Assembly (NCBI GenBank): GCA_031430375.1
Contig: JANPBJ010000149.1
Coordinates: 37,190 to 101,189 of the forward strand
Source: JAENVU01 sp031430375
Lineage (GTDB): Bacteria; Actinomycetota; Acidimicrobiia; IMCC26256; JAENVU01
Direction: 5' to 3'
Length of the DNA: 64,000 bases
The notes under the pieces were generated by a model, which was not told the origin of the DNA, ran no database searches, and was given only the letters and a program-made list of their open reading frames with translations. This document shows positions 48,545 through 57,326 of this stretch, in pieces. The stretch's first letter is position 1; each line of letters opens with the position of its first letter. Both the position numbers and the translations under genes were made by a program.

Positions 48545-49594
48545 TCACGCCACCTTGGCGGGGTCCGCGAGATGAGAGAAGACGAACGGCAGGTGCCGGT
48601 CGCGCAGGGTGCGGTTCCACCAGATCCATTGGTGCGCGGCATCGATCTCGCGATAGCTCAGCGCGCCGCGTCGTCGAGGGCGCGCCCGAATCGCATCCAC
48701 GAAGGCCCGGTTGGCGGGAATGAAGGCTCGATCCACCACCTGGGTGGCGCACAGGTCGGCTGGTTCCGTGCTCGTGCATCGTGACGCGATGTCGAGGATG
48801 AGGTCGGTGGCATCGAGGCGTGCCGCCAGGTCGGTCGAACGATTCTGACGGTAGGAGTCGGCCGAGGGATCGCCGAGGCCGGGGAGCGACAATGCGTCCA
48901 GGTTCGCCGACATTCCGCCGGCCACACCGAACAGCTTCGGGTGCTTCGCCGCCAGCAGCAGTGCACCATGGCCGCCGTTCGACACACCGTCGATCGCGCG
49001 TCCGGCGCGGGTGCGGATAGTGCGGAAATGACGGTCGATGTACGGGACCACGGAGTCGATCATGTAGGTCTCGTTGCGGAAGGTTCGGTCCACGCTGTCG
49101 TACCAACGTCCGATGGCGCCATCCGGCATGACGACAATCGCCGCATCACGCGGGTGAACCGCGATACGCGTATCCATCAGGGCGCGAACGTGACCGAACG
49201 TGACCGCGTCGGCGGCGTCGCCACCGCCACCGTGGAGCAGGTAGAGCACGGGGTATCGCAAGCCACTCTTCGCGTATCCCGGTGGGAGGTAGACGCAGAC
49301 ACCTGAGGTGAAGGCGAGCGAACCCTCTGGAGAACGTGGACCGTCGGGAAGCACGCGTGTCACCAACGAACGGCGCGTGGACTGAATCTTCTGACCGCAC
49401 GCCCGAGCCGGCGCAACGTGACCAGGCGGGAAGGCTTGCGGCACGCCGGCCGCGCCGTTGTCGAGCGGCGCGGGGAGTTCGTCGTGCGCCGCGATCGGTG
49501 CACCTCGTCGCGGCTCCGGATCGGAGGAACCCGCACACGCACCCAGCGCGGCCGCGGTCACCCATGCCGAGATCAGGATCCAACGTGGTCTCAT
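48545..49594 (-). CDS. secreted esterase lipoprotein (alpha/beta hydrolase, esterase D/antigen 85-like)
   Basis: A 349-residue protein with a lipoprotein signal (WVTAAALGACAG, Cys19). YPVLYLLHGGGGDAADAVTF near residues 114-133 is the oxyanion strand; the nucleophile Ser is in IDGVSNGGHGALLLAAKHP near 205; the C-terminal His is in DAAHQWIWWNRTLRD near 325. The family includes esterases and mycolyl-transferase-like proteins acting at the cell surface. Its 3' end is followed by a CDF-like gene 59 bp downstream; the DUF1003 gene end overlaps its start by 4 bp. Confidence 0.85.
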   Translation of the reverse strand: MRPRWILISAWVTAAALGACAGSSDPEPRRGAPIAAHDELPAPLDNGAAGVPQAFPPGHVAPARACGQKIQSTRRSLVTRVLPDGPRSPEGSLAFTSGVCVYLPPGYAKSGLRYPVLYLLHGGGGDAADAVTFGHVRALMDTRIAVHPRDAAIVVMPDGAIGRWYDSVDRTFRNETYMIDSVVPYIDRHFRTIRTRAGRAIDGVSNGGHGALLLAAKHPKLFGVAGGMSANLDALSLPGLGDPSADSYRQNRSTDLAARLDATDLILDIASRCTSTEPADLCATQVVDRAFIPANRAFVDAIRARPRRRGALSYREIDAAHQWIWWNRTLRDRHLPFVFSHLADPAKVA

Positions 49595-50064
49595 GCGGTC
49601 GATTCGGCTCCAGCCCCGGCCGCTGGAGCCGGGACGAAATCGACGAGCGACGCCGGTCCCTCTTCAACGGCCAATCCAAAGTGCGCGCTGATAGCGGAGA
49701 CGTGCGCGTGGATGTGGCGCGTACGTTCCAGCGTCTCGACGTTGTGCTGGTAGTCGAGATCGGCCTTGGCCTCCGAGACTCGATCGCTGCGCTTAGCCGC
49801 GATCAACAGAATCGCGCCCTGCAAGCCGGCCAACATCGAGAGGCAGAGGTTCAGCAGGATGTAGGGATACGGATCGAAGCCGTGTTTGCCATTCGAGCCA
49901 CCGAGGTAGATGATCGAGTTCGCCGCGGCCCACACCGCCATGAACACGAGAAACCCGATCACGAAGACCCAAGAACCCATGCCGTTGCGCATCAGGTCGG
50001 CCGCGACCTCGCCGGTGGTGCGCTCATCACGGTGGCGTCGATTGACAGGAGATCGCATTGCCAT
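49591..50064 (-). CDS. DUF1003 family membrane protein
   Basis: A 157-residue protein. GSWVFVIGFLVFMAVWAAAN near residues 28-47 and FDPYPYILLNLCLSMLAGLQ near 61-80 are the two membrane helices; the segment DPYPYILLNLCLS is the family signature. A cytoplasmic helix with QHNVETLERTRHIHAHVSAI follows. The ATG at 50062-50064 has AGAGGA 6 bp upstream. It is head-to-head with the ECF sigma gene. Function unknown. Confidence 0.85.
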   Translation of the reverse strand: MAMRSPVNRRHRDERTTGEVAADLMRNGMGSWVFVIGFLVFMAVWAAANSIIYLGGSNGKHGFDPYPYILLNLCLSMLAGLQGAILLIAAKRSDRVSEAKADLDYQHNVETLERTRHIHAHVSAISAHFGLAVEEGPASLVDFVPAPAAGAGAESTA

Positions 50065-50158
50065 GTTCAGTCCTCTCGGCACGGTGTCCAACCAGAGCAT
50101 TGCCGCGGGAGGGCGTCCTGCGGCGACACGGGTCCCGCGCAGGCACCAAGATGGTCCG

Positions 50159-50863
50159 GTGGAGCACACGGCGGGGGTCGGCGACGAGGAAGATGCCTTG
50201 CCCGCGGGCGAAGACGGAGCGAACGAATGTGGCGCGGACGACCGTGAACTGGTGGCCCGCCTGCGCGACGGTGACGAGGACGCCTTCCGCGAGGTGATCG
50301 CCCAATTCAACAGCCAATTGCGCCGGGTCGCACGTACCTACGTCGCCACCGATGCCGCCGCCGAGGAGGTCGTGCAGGACACTTGGGTCGGCGTCATTCG
50401 CGGCATCGACCGATTCGAGCAGCGCTCATCGCTCAAGACGTGGATCTTTCGGATCCTCATGAACATCGCCCGTACCCGGGGAACCCGAGACAAACGCAGC
50501 ATCCCCTTCTCGAGTCTGGCCGGCGACGACGAAGCCGAAGCAAGCATCGATCCGGCACGCTTCCAGACGGCCGGCGGAGCGCATCCGGGTCACTGGGCTT
50601 CATTCCCACCCCGGTGGCACGATCAACCGGAGATCCGTGCCGTGGGCCACGAGACGCTCACCGTCGTACGCGACACGCTCAGTCGCCTGCCCCCGGCCCA
50701 ACAGGAAGTGGTGCGGCTCAGAGATATCGAGGGTTGGTCCAGCGCCGAGGTTTGTAACGCGTTGGAACTGACCGAGACCAACCAACGGGTTCTGCTCCAT
50801 CGCGGCCGCGCCAAACTCCGGACGGCACTTGAGTCCTATTTCGAAGCGGCACGATCCGTATGA
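50159..50863 (+). CDS. ECF-type RNA polymerase sigma factor
   Basis: Region 2 is LRDGDEDAFREVIAQFNSQL, then AAAEEVVQDTWVGVIRGIDR, which binds the -10 element and core enzyme; region 4 is LPPAQQEVVRLRDIEGWSSA, then ALELTETNQRVLLHRGRAKL. Between them is an insert (AGGAHPGHWASFPPRWHDQP) typical of some ECF groups. The start is uncertain: I give GTG 50159, but in-frame ATG 50063 and a TTG near 50198 preceded by GAGGAAG are possible. A zinc anti-sigma gene follows 10 bp downstream, which fits an ECF/anti-sigma pair sensing redox or another stress. Confidence 0.88.
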   Translation: MEHTAGVGDEEDALPAGEDGANECGADDRELVARLRDGDEDAFREVIAQFNSQLRRVARTYVATDAAAEEVVQDTWVGVIRGIDRFEQRSSLKTWIFRILMNIARTRGTRDKRSIPFSSLAGDDEAEASIDPARFQTAGGAHPGHWASFPPRWHDQPEIRAVGHETLTVVRDTLSRLPPAQQEVVRLRDIEGWSSAEVCNALELTETNQRVLLHRGRAKLRTALESYFEAARSV

Positions 50864-50873
50864 CGAGGTGCGC

Positions 50874-51137
50874 ATGAGCACGGTCGAAGAGATGGCGTGC
50901 AACGAGCTGGTGGAGCGCGTCACCGAATATCTCGACGCGGCATTGGCCGAGACCGACCGCACCCGGTTCGAAGATCACGTCAGCGAGTGTCCGGGTTGCT
51001 GCGAAATCCTCGAACAGTTCCGCGGCGTCATTCGCGCTACCGGTCGACTCAAGCCTGGGGACGTCGCGACCGTCGATCCCGCGACCCGCGACCAGCTCCT
51101 TGCCGTCTTTCGGGATTGGCGTTCCGCCCCACGCTGA
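50874..51137 (+). CDS. zinc-finger anti-sigma factor (ZAS type)
   Basis: An 87-residue protein with MACNELVERVTEYLDAALA at the start and the motif His35-x3-Cys39-x2-Cys42 (HVSECPGC), with Cys9 as the likely fourth ligand. This is the ZAS domain that holds ECF sigma factors inactive. No membrane segment follows, so it is cytoplasmic. GAGG lies just before the ATG, and the gene starts 10 bp after the sigma stop. Confidence 0.9.
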   Translation: MSTVEEMACNELVERVTEYLDAALAETDRTRFEDHVSECPGCCEILEQFRGVIRATGRLKPGDVATVDPATRDQLLAVFRDWRSAPR

Positions 51138-51162
51138 CGCGACCGGGATCTAGCGTGGGCGG

Positions 51163-52461
51163 ATGGCACCGATAACCCTGACCCCCGCCGAGGCTGCGGC
51201 CCGGTTGCGACCCCGCGACTCATTGGGGATACCGCTTGGCCCCGGCCAACCCACCGCATTTCTCCACGCCCTCGGCGACCGAGATGACTGGGTCGAACTC
51301 ACCGTCTTCGGTGCACTGCTGGTGGATCTCTTCGGAGTCTTCACCAAGCCGGGCGTGCGCTACCTCTCGGGATTCTTCGGCCCAGCCGAACGGTTCCTCG
51401 TTGACTCCGGAGCGCGGGTCGAGTTCATCCCCGCCGACTTCCGCCGTTTTACGCGCATCGCCGAGCAACTTGCGCCCCGCGTCGTCGCCACCGTCGCCGC
51501 CCCACCTGATGCCGACGGATTCCTTTCACTGTCGCTGCATGCCGGCGCGACCGTGGACGCCATCAACCAGGCGGCCGCTGACGCAGGTCGACTGCTGGTA
51601 GTGGAGGCCAATCCCAAGTTCCCCAAGACCCGTGGACTCGTCCCGGCCTTTCCGCATCGCATCCACATCGACCAGATCGACATCCTCGTCGAGTCCGATC
51701 GCGATCCGTTCGTGCTGCCGGAGGTGGAGCCTGGAGATGTGGACCGCGCCATCGCGGCACACGTGCAGCCGCTCGTCCCCGACGGCGCCACATTGCAAAC
51801 TGGGATTGGCGGAATCCCGTCGACGATCGTCAGCCTGCTCGCCCACGGCGACGGCGGCGACTACGGGGTGCATTCCGAAATGTTCACCACCGGCCTCATG
51901 ACACTCCACCGCGCGGGCAAGGTCTCCAACCGCCACAAGGGCCAGTTCGATGGCGTCTCGATCACCACGTTCGCGGCCGGAACGCTCGATCTCTACGCCT
52001 GGTTGGACGCCAACGACGAGGTCGCGTTTCTCCCCGTCGACGTCGTGAACTCCCCGGAAATAATCGCGGGCAACAAGACGATGATCACCATCAACGGAGC
52101 ATTGATGGTGGATCTCTACGGCCAGGTCGTCGCCGACACCATCGGCGTTCGCCAGTTCTCGGGGATCGGGGGCCACGAGGACTTCACTGCCCAGTCCGGG
52201 CTCTCCCTCGAAGACAGATCGCTGATCTGCTTGCCGTCCACGTCAGTGGTCGACGGCGTGCAGGTTTCACGCATTTCAGCGGCACTACCTGAGGGTTGGA
52301 TCGTGACGACGCCCCGCCATCAGCTCGATCTCGTGGTCACCGAACACGGGGTCGCCCGCCTCCGCGGCCGGACCGTAAGAGAACGTGCTCGCGCCCTGGC
52401 CGACATCGCCGATCCCGCGTTCCGCGACGAGTTGCGCGAACGCGCCGAACTCCTCCACTAG
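51163..52461 (+). CDS. acetyl-CoA hydrolase/transferase family protein (4-hydroxybutyrate CoA-transferase type)
   Basis: A 432-residue family I CoA transferase. GIGGIPSTIVSLLAHG near residues 213-228 is the CoA-binding turn; the catalytic glutamate is Glu239 in VHSEMFTTGLM. SGIGGHEDFTAQSGL-like sequence near 329 and VVTEHGVARLRGRTVRERAR near 387-406 are the C-terminal signatures. It moves CoA from one acid to another or hydrolyses it; the substrate cannot be named. It lies 25 bp after the anti-sigma gene. Confidence 0.9.
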   Translation: MAPITLTPAEAAARLRPRDSLGIPLGPGQPTAFLHALGDRDDWVELTVFGALLVDLFGVFTKPGVRYLSGFFGPAERFLVDSGARVEFIPADFRRFTRIAEQLAPRVVATVAAPPDADGFLSLSLHAGATVDAINQAAADAGRLLVVEANPKFPKTRGLVPAFPHRIHIDQIDILVESDRDPFVLPEVEPGDVDRAIAAHVQPLVPDGATLQTGIGGIPSTIVSLLAHGDGGDYGVHSEMFTTGLMTLHRAGKVSNRHKGQFDGVSITTFAAGTLDLYAWLDANDEVAFLPVDVVNSPEIIAGNKTMITINGALMVDLYGQVVADTIGVRQFSGIGGHEDFTAQSGLSLEDRSLICLPSTSVVDGVQVSRISAALPEGWIVTTPRHQLDLVVTEHGVARLRGRTVRERARALADIADPAFRDELRERAELLH

Positions 52462-52491
52462 CCGCAACGACCTGTCATCCGCCCGGGTGAA

Positions 52492-53355
52492 TCAATGAAC
52501 TCCGGCCGCGAACTGCTGGAGGCGGTCGATCCACTCGGCACGGGTCGTGCACCCGGGGAAACCCACGGCAAGCCATTGGATGCCGAGATCCGCGTACACG
52601 GTGTGATCGTCGGCGCGATCGAAGGCGCCGAAACAGATCGTGAGCGGGTCGGTGCGACCGATCTCCTTCGCGTAGGCGCGGGCTGCATCGAGCCTCACAA
52701 CCAGTTCGTCGAGGTTCGTGATCGCCGGAGTCTTCACGGCACGCACCGCGCCGGGTGGGTTGGGAAACGGGGACCACCCGTCGCCGATCTCGACGGCTCG
52801 ACGCATCGCGCGCATGCTGTTCCCGCCGATCCAGATCGGCACCGCAGCCGGGTGCGGAAGCTGGGTGACGCCGCGGGCCGAGAATCGGTCCGTCGTGACC
52901 GCAACGCCATCGTCGGTCCAGGCGCTGCGCATGATGGCGATCGTTTCATCCAACACGTCGTTTCGGTGGTCGAAATCGGCACCAAGGGCGGCGAACTCCG
53001 GTTTGAGATAGCCCGCCGCGACGCCAAGGATCACCCGCCCGCCCGAGAGGTTCTGCAGCGTGGCAACACCCTTCGCGGCCAAGAACGGGTTGCGGTAGGC
53101 CGCCACGAACACGTGCGTGTGCAACAAGATCCGACGCGTCGCCGCGGCGGCGAACGCCAAGGCAATGAGTGGATCTTGAGCGTGATGACCACCGCCCGCG
53201 AGCCACCGATCGTCGGGAGCGGGATGGTCGGTCACGAAGACGGCATCGAGCCCCGCGGCCTCGACTGCGGCTGCCATCTCGGCAATGGCCTCGCCGGTAA
53301 CGAACTCCTGTGGATACCCAACATGATCGACCGGGAGTCCAACGGAGTAACGCAT
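52492..53355 (-). CDS. LLM-class oxidoreductase (F420-dependent type)
   Basis: A 287-residue luciferase-like protein. VFVTDHPAPDDRWLAGGGHH near residues 39-58 and LLHTHVFVAAYRNPFLAAKG near 79-98 are N-terminal marks; LSGGRVILGVAAGYLKPEFA near 103-122 follows; VPIWIGGNSMRAMRRAVEIG near 170-189 is the phosphate-binding segment. ATG 53355 is nearest the conserved first strand. It is divergent from the P450 gene with a 47-bp gap, so both may be controlled together. Confidence 0.87.
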   Translation of the reverse strand: MRYSVGLPVDHVGYPQEFVTGEAIAEMAAAVEAAGLDAVFVTDHPAPDDRWLAGGGHHAQDPLIALAFAAAATRRILLHTHVFVAAYRNPFLAAKGVATLQNLSGGRVILGVAAGYLKPEFAALGADFDHRNDVLDETIAIMRSAWTDDGVAVTTDRFSARGVTQLPHPAAVPIWIGGNSMRAMRRAVEIGDGWSPFPNPPGAVRAVKTPAITNLDELVVRLDAARAYAKEIGRTDPLTICFGAFDRADDHTVYADLGIQWLAVGFPGCTTRAEWIDRLQQFAAGVH

Positions 53356-53402
53356 GGGCGGCACGCTACCGTCATGGCCCATCCCACCCGAAGGAGAACG
53401 TG

Positions 53403-54638
53403 ATGTCCGTCGCCGACGAGGTGCAGCTCAGCGAGGCCGACTTCTGGGTCGCACCCGACGCAGATCGTGAAGCCGGATTTCGACGCCTGCGCGACGAAGC
53501 TCCGATCACCTTCTACCCGGAGCCCGACTATGGCGATCTGCCGAAAGGCCCGGGGTACTGGGCCCTCACCCGGCACGACGATGTGATGTATGCCAGTCGC
53601 CACCCGGAGCTGTTCTGTTCCGGAAACGGCGGAACGAATATCGGCGACATCCCCCAAGAGATCGCCGACTTCATCGGCTCGATCATCAACATGGATGACC
53701 CTCGCCACAAGAAGCTCCGCAGCCTGGTCAATCACGGCTTCACCCCGAAGGCGCTCGCGCAATTGCTCGACGCGGTACGGGACCGCACCACCGAAGTGAT
53801 CGACGCCGTCGCCGACAAGGGTGAGTGCGACTTCGTCGCCGAAATCGCGGCGCCGATGCCGCTCGCCATCGTGTGCGACATGGTGGGTGTTCCTCCGTCG
53901 CAACGCCAAGCGATCTTCGAGGCCAGCAACCTGATCCTCGGAGTTGGCGACCCGGAGTATGTGCAGTCCATGGAACAGCTCATGGCCGCGTTCATGTCGG
54001 TCCATCAGATCGCGATGGAGATCGGCGAACATCGCCTCAAGAATCCTGCCGACGACATCACCACCATCCTCATGAACTCCGAGGTGGACGGCGAACGCCT
54101 CACCATCGCCGAGTTCGCCTCGTTCTTCATTCTCTTGGTGGTCGCAGGGAACGAAACGACCCGGACTGCAATCAGTCACGGCATGTGGGCACTCCACCAA
54201 CATCCCGACCAACGTGCACTGTGGTCGGGCGACTTCGAAACGCACGCGCAGAACGCAGTGGAGGAAGTGGTGCGATGGGCGACCCCCGTCATCCACTTCC
54301 GTCGAACCGCCACCCAGGACACCGAGATCAGCGGCCAGAAGATCGCGGCGGGCGAGAAGGTCGTGATGTGGTTCAACTCCGCAAACCGAGACGAGCGCGT
54401 CATCACCGATCCGTACACCTTCGACGTCACCCGTTCGCCGAACCCGCACCTCGGCTACGGCGGCGGCGGTCCCCATTTCTGCCTCGGCGCCAACCTGGCC
54501 CGGCGAGAGATCCGCGTCATGTTCGAGCAGCTGTTCCAGCGCCTGCCCGACCTCGAAATCACCGCAGAGCCCGCGATTCTGCAATCCGCATTCATCCACG
54601 GCATCAAACGCATGCCCTGTGCGTTCACCCCGGCGTAG
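53403..54638 (+). CDS. cytochrome P450, resembling the CYP124/125/142 group
   Basis: A 411-residue P450. INMDDPRHKKLRSLVNHGF near residues 96-114 is the helix C region; the oxygen-activating I-helix motif is VVAGNETTRTAISHGM near 245; EEVVRWATPV is the ExxR helix; the heme-ligand cysteine is in GGGGPHFCLGANLARRE near 360. The AGNETTR and FCLGANLARRE forms are shared with mycobacterial steroid and branched-lipid omega-hydroxylases. With the steroid cluster at the start of the window, a steroid side-chain substrate is possible, but the distance is 40 kb and this is inference. AAGGAG precedes the ATG. Confidence 0.9.
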   Translation: MSVADEVQLSEADFWVAPDADREAGFRRLRDEAPITFYPEPDYGDLPKGPGYWALTRHDDVMYASRHPELFCSGNGGTNIGDIPQEIADFIGSIINMDDPRHKKLRSLVNHGFTPKALAQLLDAVRDRTTEVIDAVADKGECDFVAEIAAPMPLAIVCDMVGVPPSQRQAIFEASNLILGVGDPEYVQSMEQLMAAFMSVHQIAMEIGEHRLKNPADDITTILMNSEVDGERLTIAEFASFFILLVVAGNETTRTAISHGMWALHQHPDQRALWSGDFETHAQNAVEEVVRWATPVIHFRRTATQDTEISGQKIAAGEKVVMWFNSANRDERVITDPYTFDVTRSPNPHLGYGGGGPHFCLGANLARREIRVMFEQLFQRLPDLEITAEPAILQSAFIHGIKRMPCAFTPA

Positions 54639-54681
54639 CGGCTCCTCGCCACGCGGCCCGAGACGTCGTACGGTTCAAGAC

Positions 54682-55542
54682 GTGACGAACCTCGAGCCCT
54701 TCGACCCTGGGTACGGGCCGCTCGTCGATACCACCGTCCGCGTGGCGGCATGGAACATCTGGGCGCGCTACGCGGCATGGGAAGTCCGCCGTCCGATCAT
54801 CGAGGCGCAACTCCGCGCCGCGGCGCCCGACATCTGCCTCCTGGTCGAGGTGTGGGACGAACCGGGCGGACGATCCCAGGCCCAGGAACTGGCCGACGCA
54901 CTCGGCGATTTCGATCACGTGTACGCGTCGAACCTCACGTTCGACGATGGCGTTCACGCCGGCAACGCGGTCGTGAGCCGCTGGCCGATCCTGCGCAGTG
55001 AGGTTCGGATGCTCCCACGCGAAGCACCGAACGGCTCTCGAGATGACGAAGGAGAGGAACGGCTCTGCGTGTTCGCGGAGATCGACGGACCGCGCGGTGC
55101 CATCCAAGCGTTCAGCGCCCACTTGTCGTGGCGTGCAGATCATGGCGCGATACGCCAGGAACAGGTCCGAGCCATCGCCGAGTTCGCCCGAGACACCCGC
55201 CCGCGGGAATTCCCAGCGGTGCTGGGCGGCGACCTCAACGCGGCCCCCGACACCGACGAGATTCGGATGCTCACTGGGCACGCGGCGGTCCCCGTTCCGG
55301 GCATCTGGTTCCGAGACGCCTGGGTCCACGGTGGCGACGGGCCCGGCTTCACGTGGTCGAACGCGAATCCGTGGGCCGCGACCAGCCTCGACATCGATCG
55401 GCGCATCGATTACGTGCTCGTGGGCCACCCCAAGCTCGGCGGCGTCGGCGACGTCGTCCACGCCGAACTCCTCGGCGACACGCCCGTCGACGGCGTGTTC
55501 GGCTCCGATCATTTCGGTCTCATCACCGACCTGCGGTACTGA
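54682..55542 (+). CDS. endonuclease/exonuclease/phosphatase family protein
   Basis: A 286-residue EEP-fold hydrolase. RVAAWNIWARYA near residues 19-30 has the conserved Asn; LVEVWDE near 54-60 has the metal Glu; GGDLNAAPDTDEIRML near 193-208 has the Asp-x-Asn pair; VFGSDHFGLITDLRY at the end has the catalytic Asp-His. All active-site motifs are present. Substrates of the fold range from DNA to inositol phosphates and sphingolipids, so the role is open. The start is GTG 54682. Confidence 0.88.
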   Translation: MTNLEPFDPGYGPLVDTTVRVAAWNIWARYAAWEVRRPIIEAQLRAAAPDICLLVEVWDEPGGRSQAQELADALGDFDHVYASNLTFDDGVHAGNAVVSRWPILRSEVRMLPREAPNGSRDDEGEERLCVFAEIDGPRGAIQAFSAHLSWRADHGAIRQEQVRAIAEFARDTRPREFPAVLGGDLNAAPDTDEIRMLTGHAAVPVPGIWFRDAWVHGGDGPGFTWSNANPWAATSLDIDRRIDYVLVGHPKLGGVGDVVHAELLGDTPVDGVFGSDHFGLITDLRY

Positions 55543-55555
55543 ACTTGGATTGGGG

Positions 55556-56332
55556 TTATCCAGAGCGGAACCACACGCGGGCCGCGTTTTCAAATGCGCG
55601 CTGGTACGTCACGTAGCGAGCGCGCAATGTCGGCCCCGGCCAGGGCTGCGACACCAATGCGGAGGGAAGCTGGGCGTCGCCGCGGATGTGGCGCAATGCC
55701 GCGGCACCAGTGAGAAACGCGGGAGCGATCGCATCCGATGGATCAGTGCGAAGGTCTTGCATCGCCGTCTCGAGGCGAGCCACCAACGACACTGCCGTGT
55801 CACTCCAGCGCCCCGGAGCAAAGAGCCGGGCGGCGAGGTCAACCGGATCACCGTCAGGACGCGCGTCAAGCCACGTGCACCTCGGATCTTCGTCAGTGTC
55901 GAGGTTTGCCGGCCGGGTCCACACGCCTTCGCGCCATTCCGCAAACCGCGCGCTCATCAGTGCGGCGCGCACATGCGCGCGTGCCGCGGCGGGTCGAGCG
56001 TCGCCGACCACGATCGCCATCCGCCAAGTACCGGTCCATCGCCGACGGTGTGGCGTGAGACTCGCTATCTGTTCGCGTTGACGCCGGGCCAGGCCGCCCA
56101 CCAGTTCGTAGCCAGATTCGGTGTGCAGCAGTTCGCTCGCCGCGGTCATTCGGTGCAACGCCACCCGCGCCGTCCCGGCCGAGATACCGAACAGCTCGCA
56201 CCAATGCACCAAATCCCGAGCAGACGCGCGAGCCGGATGGCGGCCCAACAACAGGCTGGCCATGACCGACCGCGCCGATAACGCCCGTTCCTCAACCGAT
56301 TCGGTGGGAATAGCATTACGTGATTGTGTCAT
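55556..56332 (-). CDS. PaaX-family transcriptional regulator
   Basis: A 258-residue regulator. The N-terminal winged helix contains SARSVMASLLLG and LVHWCELFGISAGTARVALH near residues 41-60; the central part TGTWRMAIVVGDARPAAARA near 99-118 and the C-terminal part are typical of PaaX, which in enterobacteria binds phenylacetyl-CoA. The gene is divergent from a fatty acid desaturase with only 28 bp between the starts, and an imperfect palindrome covers its start codon, so autoregulation and control of the desaturase are likely. The ligand may be an acyl-CoA. Confidence 0.85.
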   Translation of the reverse strand: MTQSRNAIPTESVEERALSARSVMASLLLGRHPARASARDLVHWCELFGISAGTARVALHRMTAASELLHTESGYELVGGLARRQREQIASLTPHRRRWTGTWRMAIVVGDARPAAARAHVRAALMSARFAEWREGVWTRPANLDTDEDPRCTWLDARPDGDPVDLAARLFAPGRWSDTAVSLVARLETAMQDLRTDPSDAIAPAFLTGAAALRHIRGDAQLPSALVSQPWPGPTLRARYVTYQRAFENAARVWFRSG

Positions 56333-56350
56333 TTGTTGTAATCATCGTAA
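56316..56350. promoter_or_regulatory. candidate operator of the PaaX-like regulator
   Basis: TTACGTGATT (56316-56325) and AATCATCGTAA (56340-56350) are reverse complements apart from one inserted base, with 14 bp between them. The site covers the regulator's start codon and lies just upstream of the desaturase start. PaaX sites in E. coli also contain TGATT and AATCA half-sites. Confidence 0.45.
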
Positions 56351-56360
56351 CATTGATCCC

Positions 56361-57311
56361 ATGCCCACGACCGTGATTCCGGAGCGCCGCCTGCTCGTGG
56401 TGCCCCACGCCGGCGCCCCAATCGCACCGACCGGCAAGCCCAAACCCGAACTGCGCGAGCAGCTGCGGCGCATCCCGTCAGGGCGGAACGTGATGAACGC
56501 GATCGTCCTCTACGTGGTGACCATCGGCATCTTCGTACTGGCGGCGTGGGCGAACAACCTCGGTGTCTGGATCGCGGCGTTCCTCGCCATGGGGCCGATT
56601 CACGCGCGGTTCGCGATCTTCATGCACGAAGCCGCGCATCGCCTCCTGTTCTCGAACCGCAAAGCCAATGACTTCTTCGGCAAGTGGCTGATCGCCTTCC
56701 CCGCCTTCGTGCCGATTGATCTCTACCGGCGCGGCCACATGGCACACCATCGCGAAGAGTTCGGGCCCAACGAACCCGATATCCCGCTGTACCGCGGCTA
56801 TCCGATTCCACGAGACTCCATGCTCCGGAAACTGCGCCGGGACGCGCTCGGGGTGACGGGCTGGAAGCTGACGAAGGGGCTCTTGCGGGGCGTCGTAGCC
56901 GAGGATTCCAAGGTCCGAAATCAAGCCCGTGGCATCGTGGCCGTGCAACTCATCATGCTGGGCCTTTTCACCGCGTTCGGTCACCCGTGGATGTACTTCC
57001 TGTTGTGGTTCCTCCCGCATCTCACCGTGTGGCGGGTCATCAACCGGTTGCGCTCCATCGCCGAGCACGGCGGGATGCAGCACTCATCCGACCGGCGCGA
57101 GACCACGCACTCGGTCCACCAGCATTGGCTTGCTCGCCTCACAATCGTGCCGTATTTCACAGGCTGGCATCTCGCACATCACGTCGACTCCGGAATCCCC
57201 ATGCGCAACCTCCCCCGCCTGCACGATGAACTCATCTCCGCGGGATACGTGCAACCCGAGCTCGAGTACCCGAGCTACCCCGCGCTCTGGCGCGCCCTCG
57301 CCTCCGGCTGA
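56361..57311 (+). CDS. membrane fatty acid desaturase/hydroxylase-type protein
   Basis: A 316-residue di-iron membrane protein. The three histidine boxes are FMHEAAHRLLF near residue 94, RRGHMAHHREEFGP near 127 and GWHLAHHVDSGIP near 272; one further His is in SIAEHGGMQHSSD. Four hydrophobic helices separate them. This fits acyl desaturases and related hydroxylases that act on fatty acyl chains at the membrane. The ATG is 28 bp from the divergent PaaX-like gene, suggesting regulation by it. Confidence 0.9.
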   Translation: MPTTVIPERRLLVVPHAGAPIAPTGKPKPELREQLRRIPSGRNVMNAIVLYVVTIGIFVLAAWANNLGVWIAAFLAMGPIHARFAIFMHEAAHRLLFSNRKANDFFGKWLIAFPAFVPIDLYRRGHMAHHREEFGPNEPDIPLYRGYPIPRDSMLRKLRRDALGVTGWKLTKGLLRGVVAEDSKVRNQARGIVAVQLIMLGLFTAFGHPWMYFLLWFLPHLTVWRVINRLRSIAEHGGMQHSSDRRETTHSVHQHWLARLTIVPYFTGWHLAHHVDSGIPMRNLPRLHDELISAGYVQPELEYPSYPALWRALASG

Positions 57312-57326
57312 GCTAAACCGTCGTCC

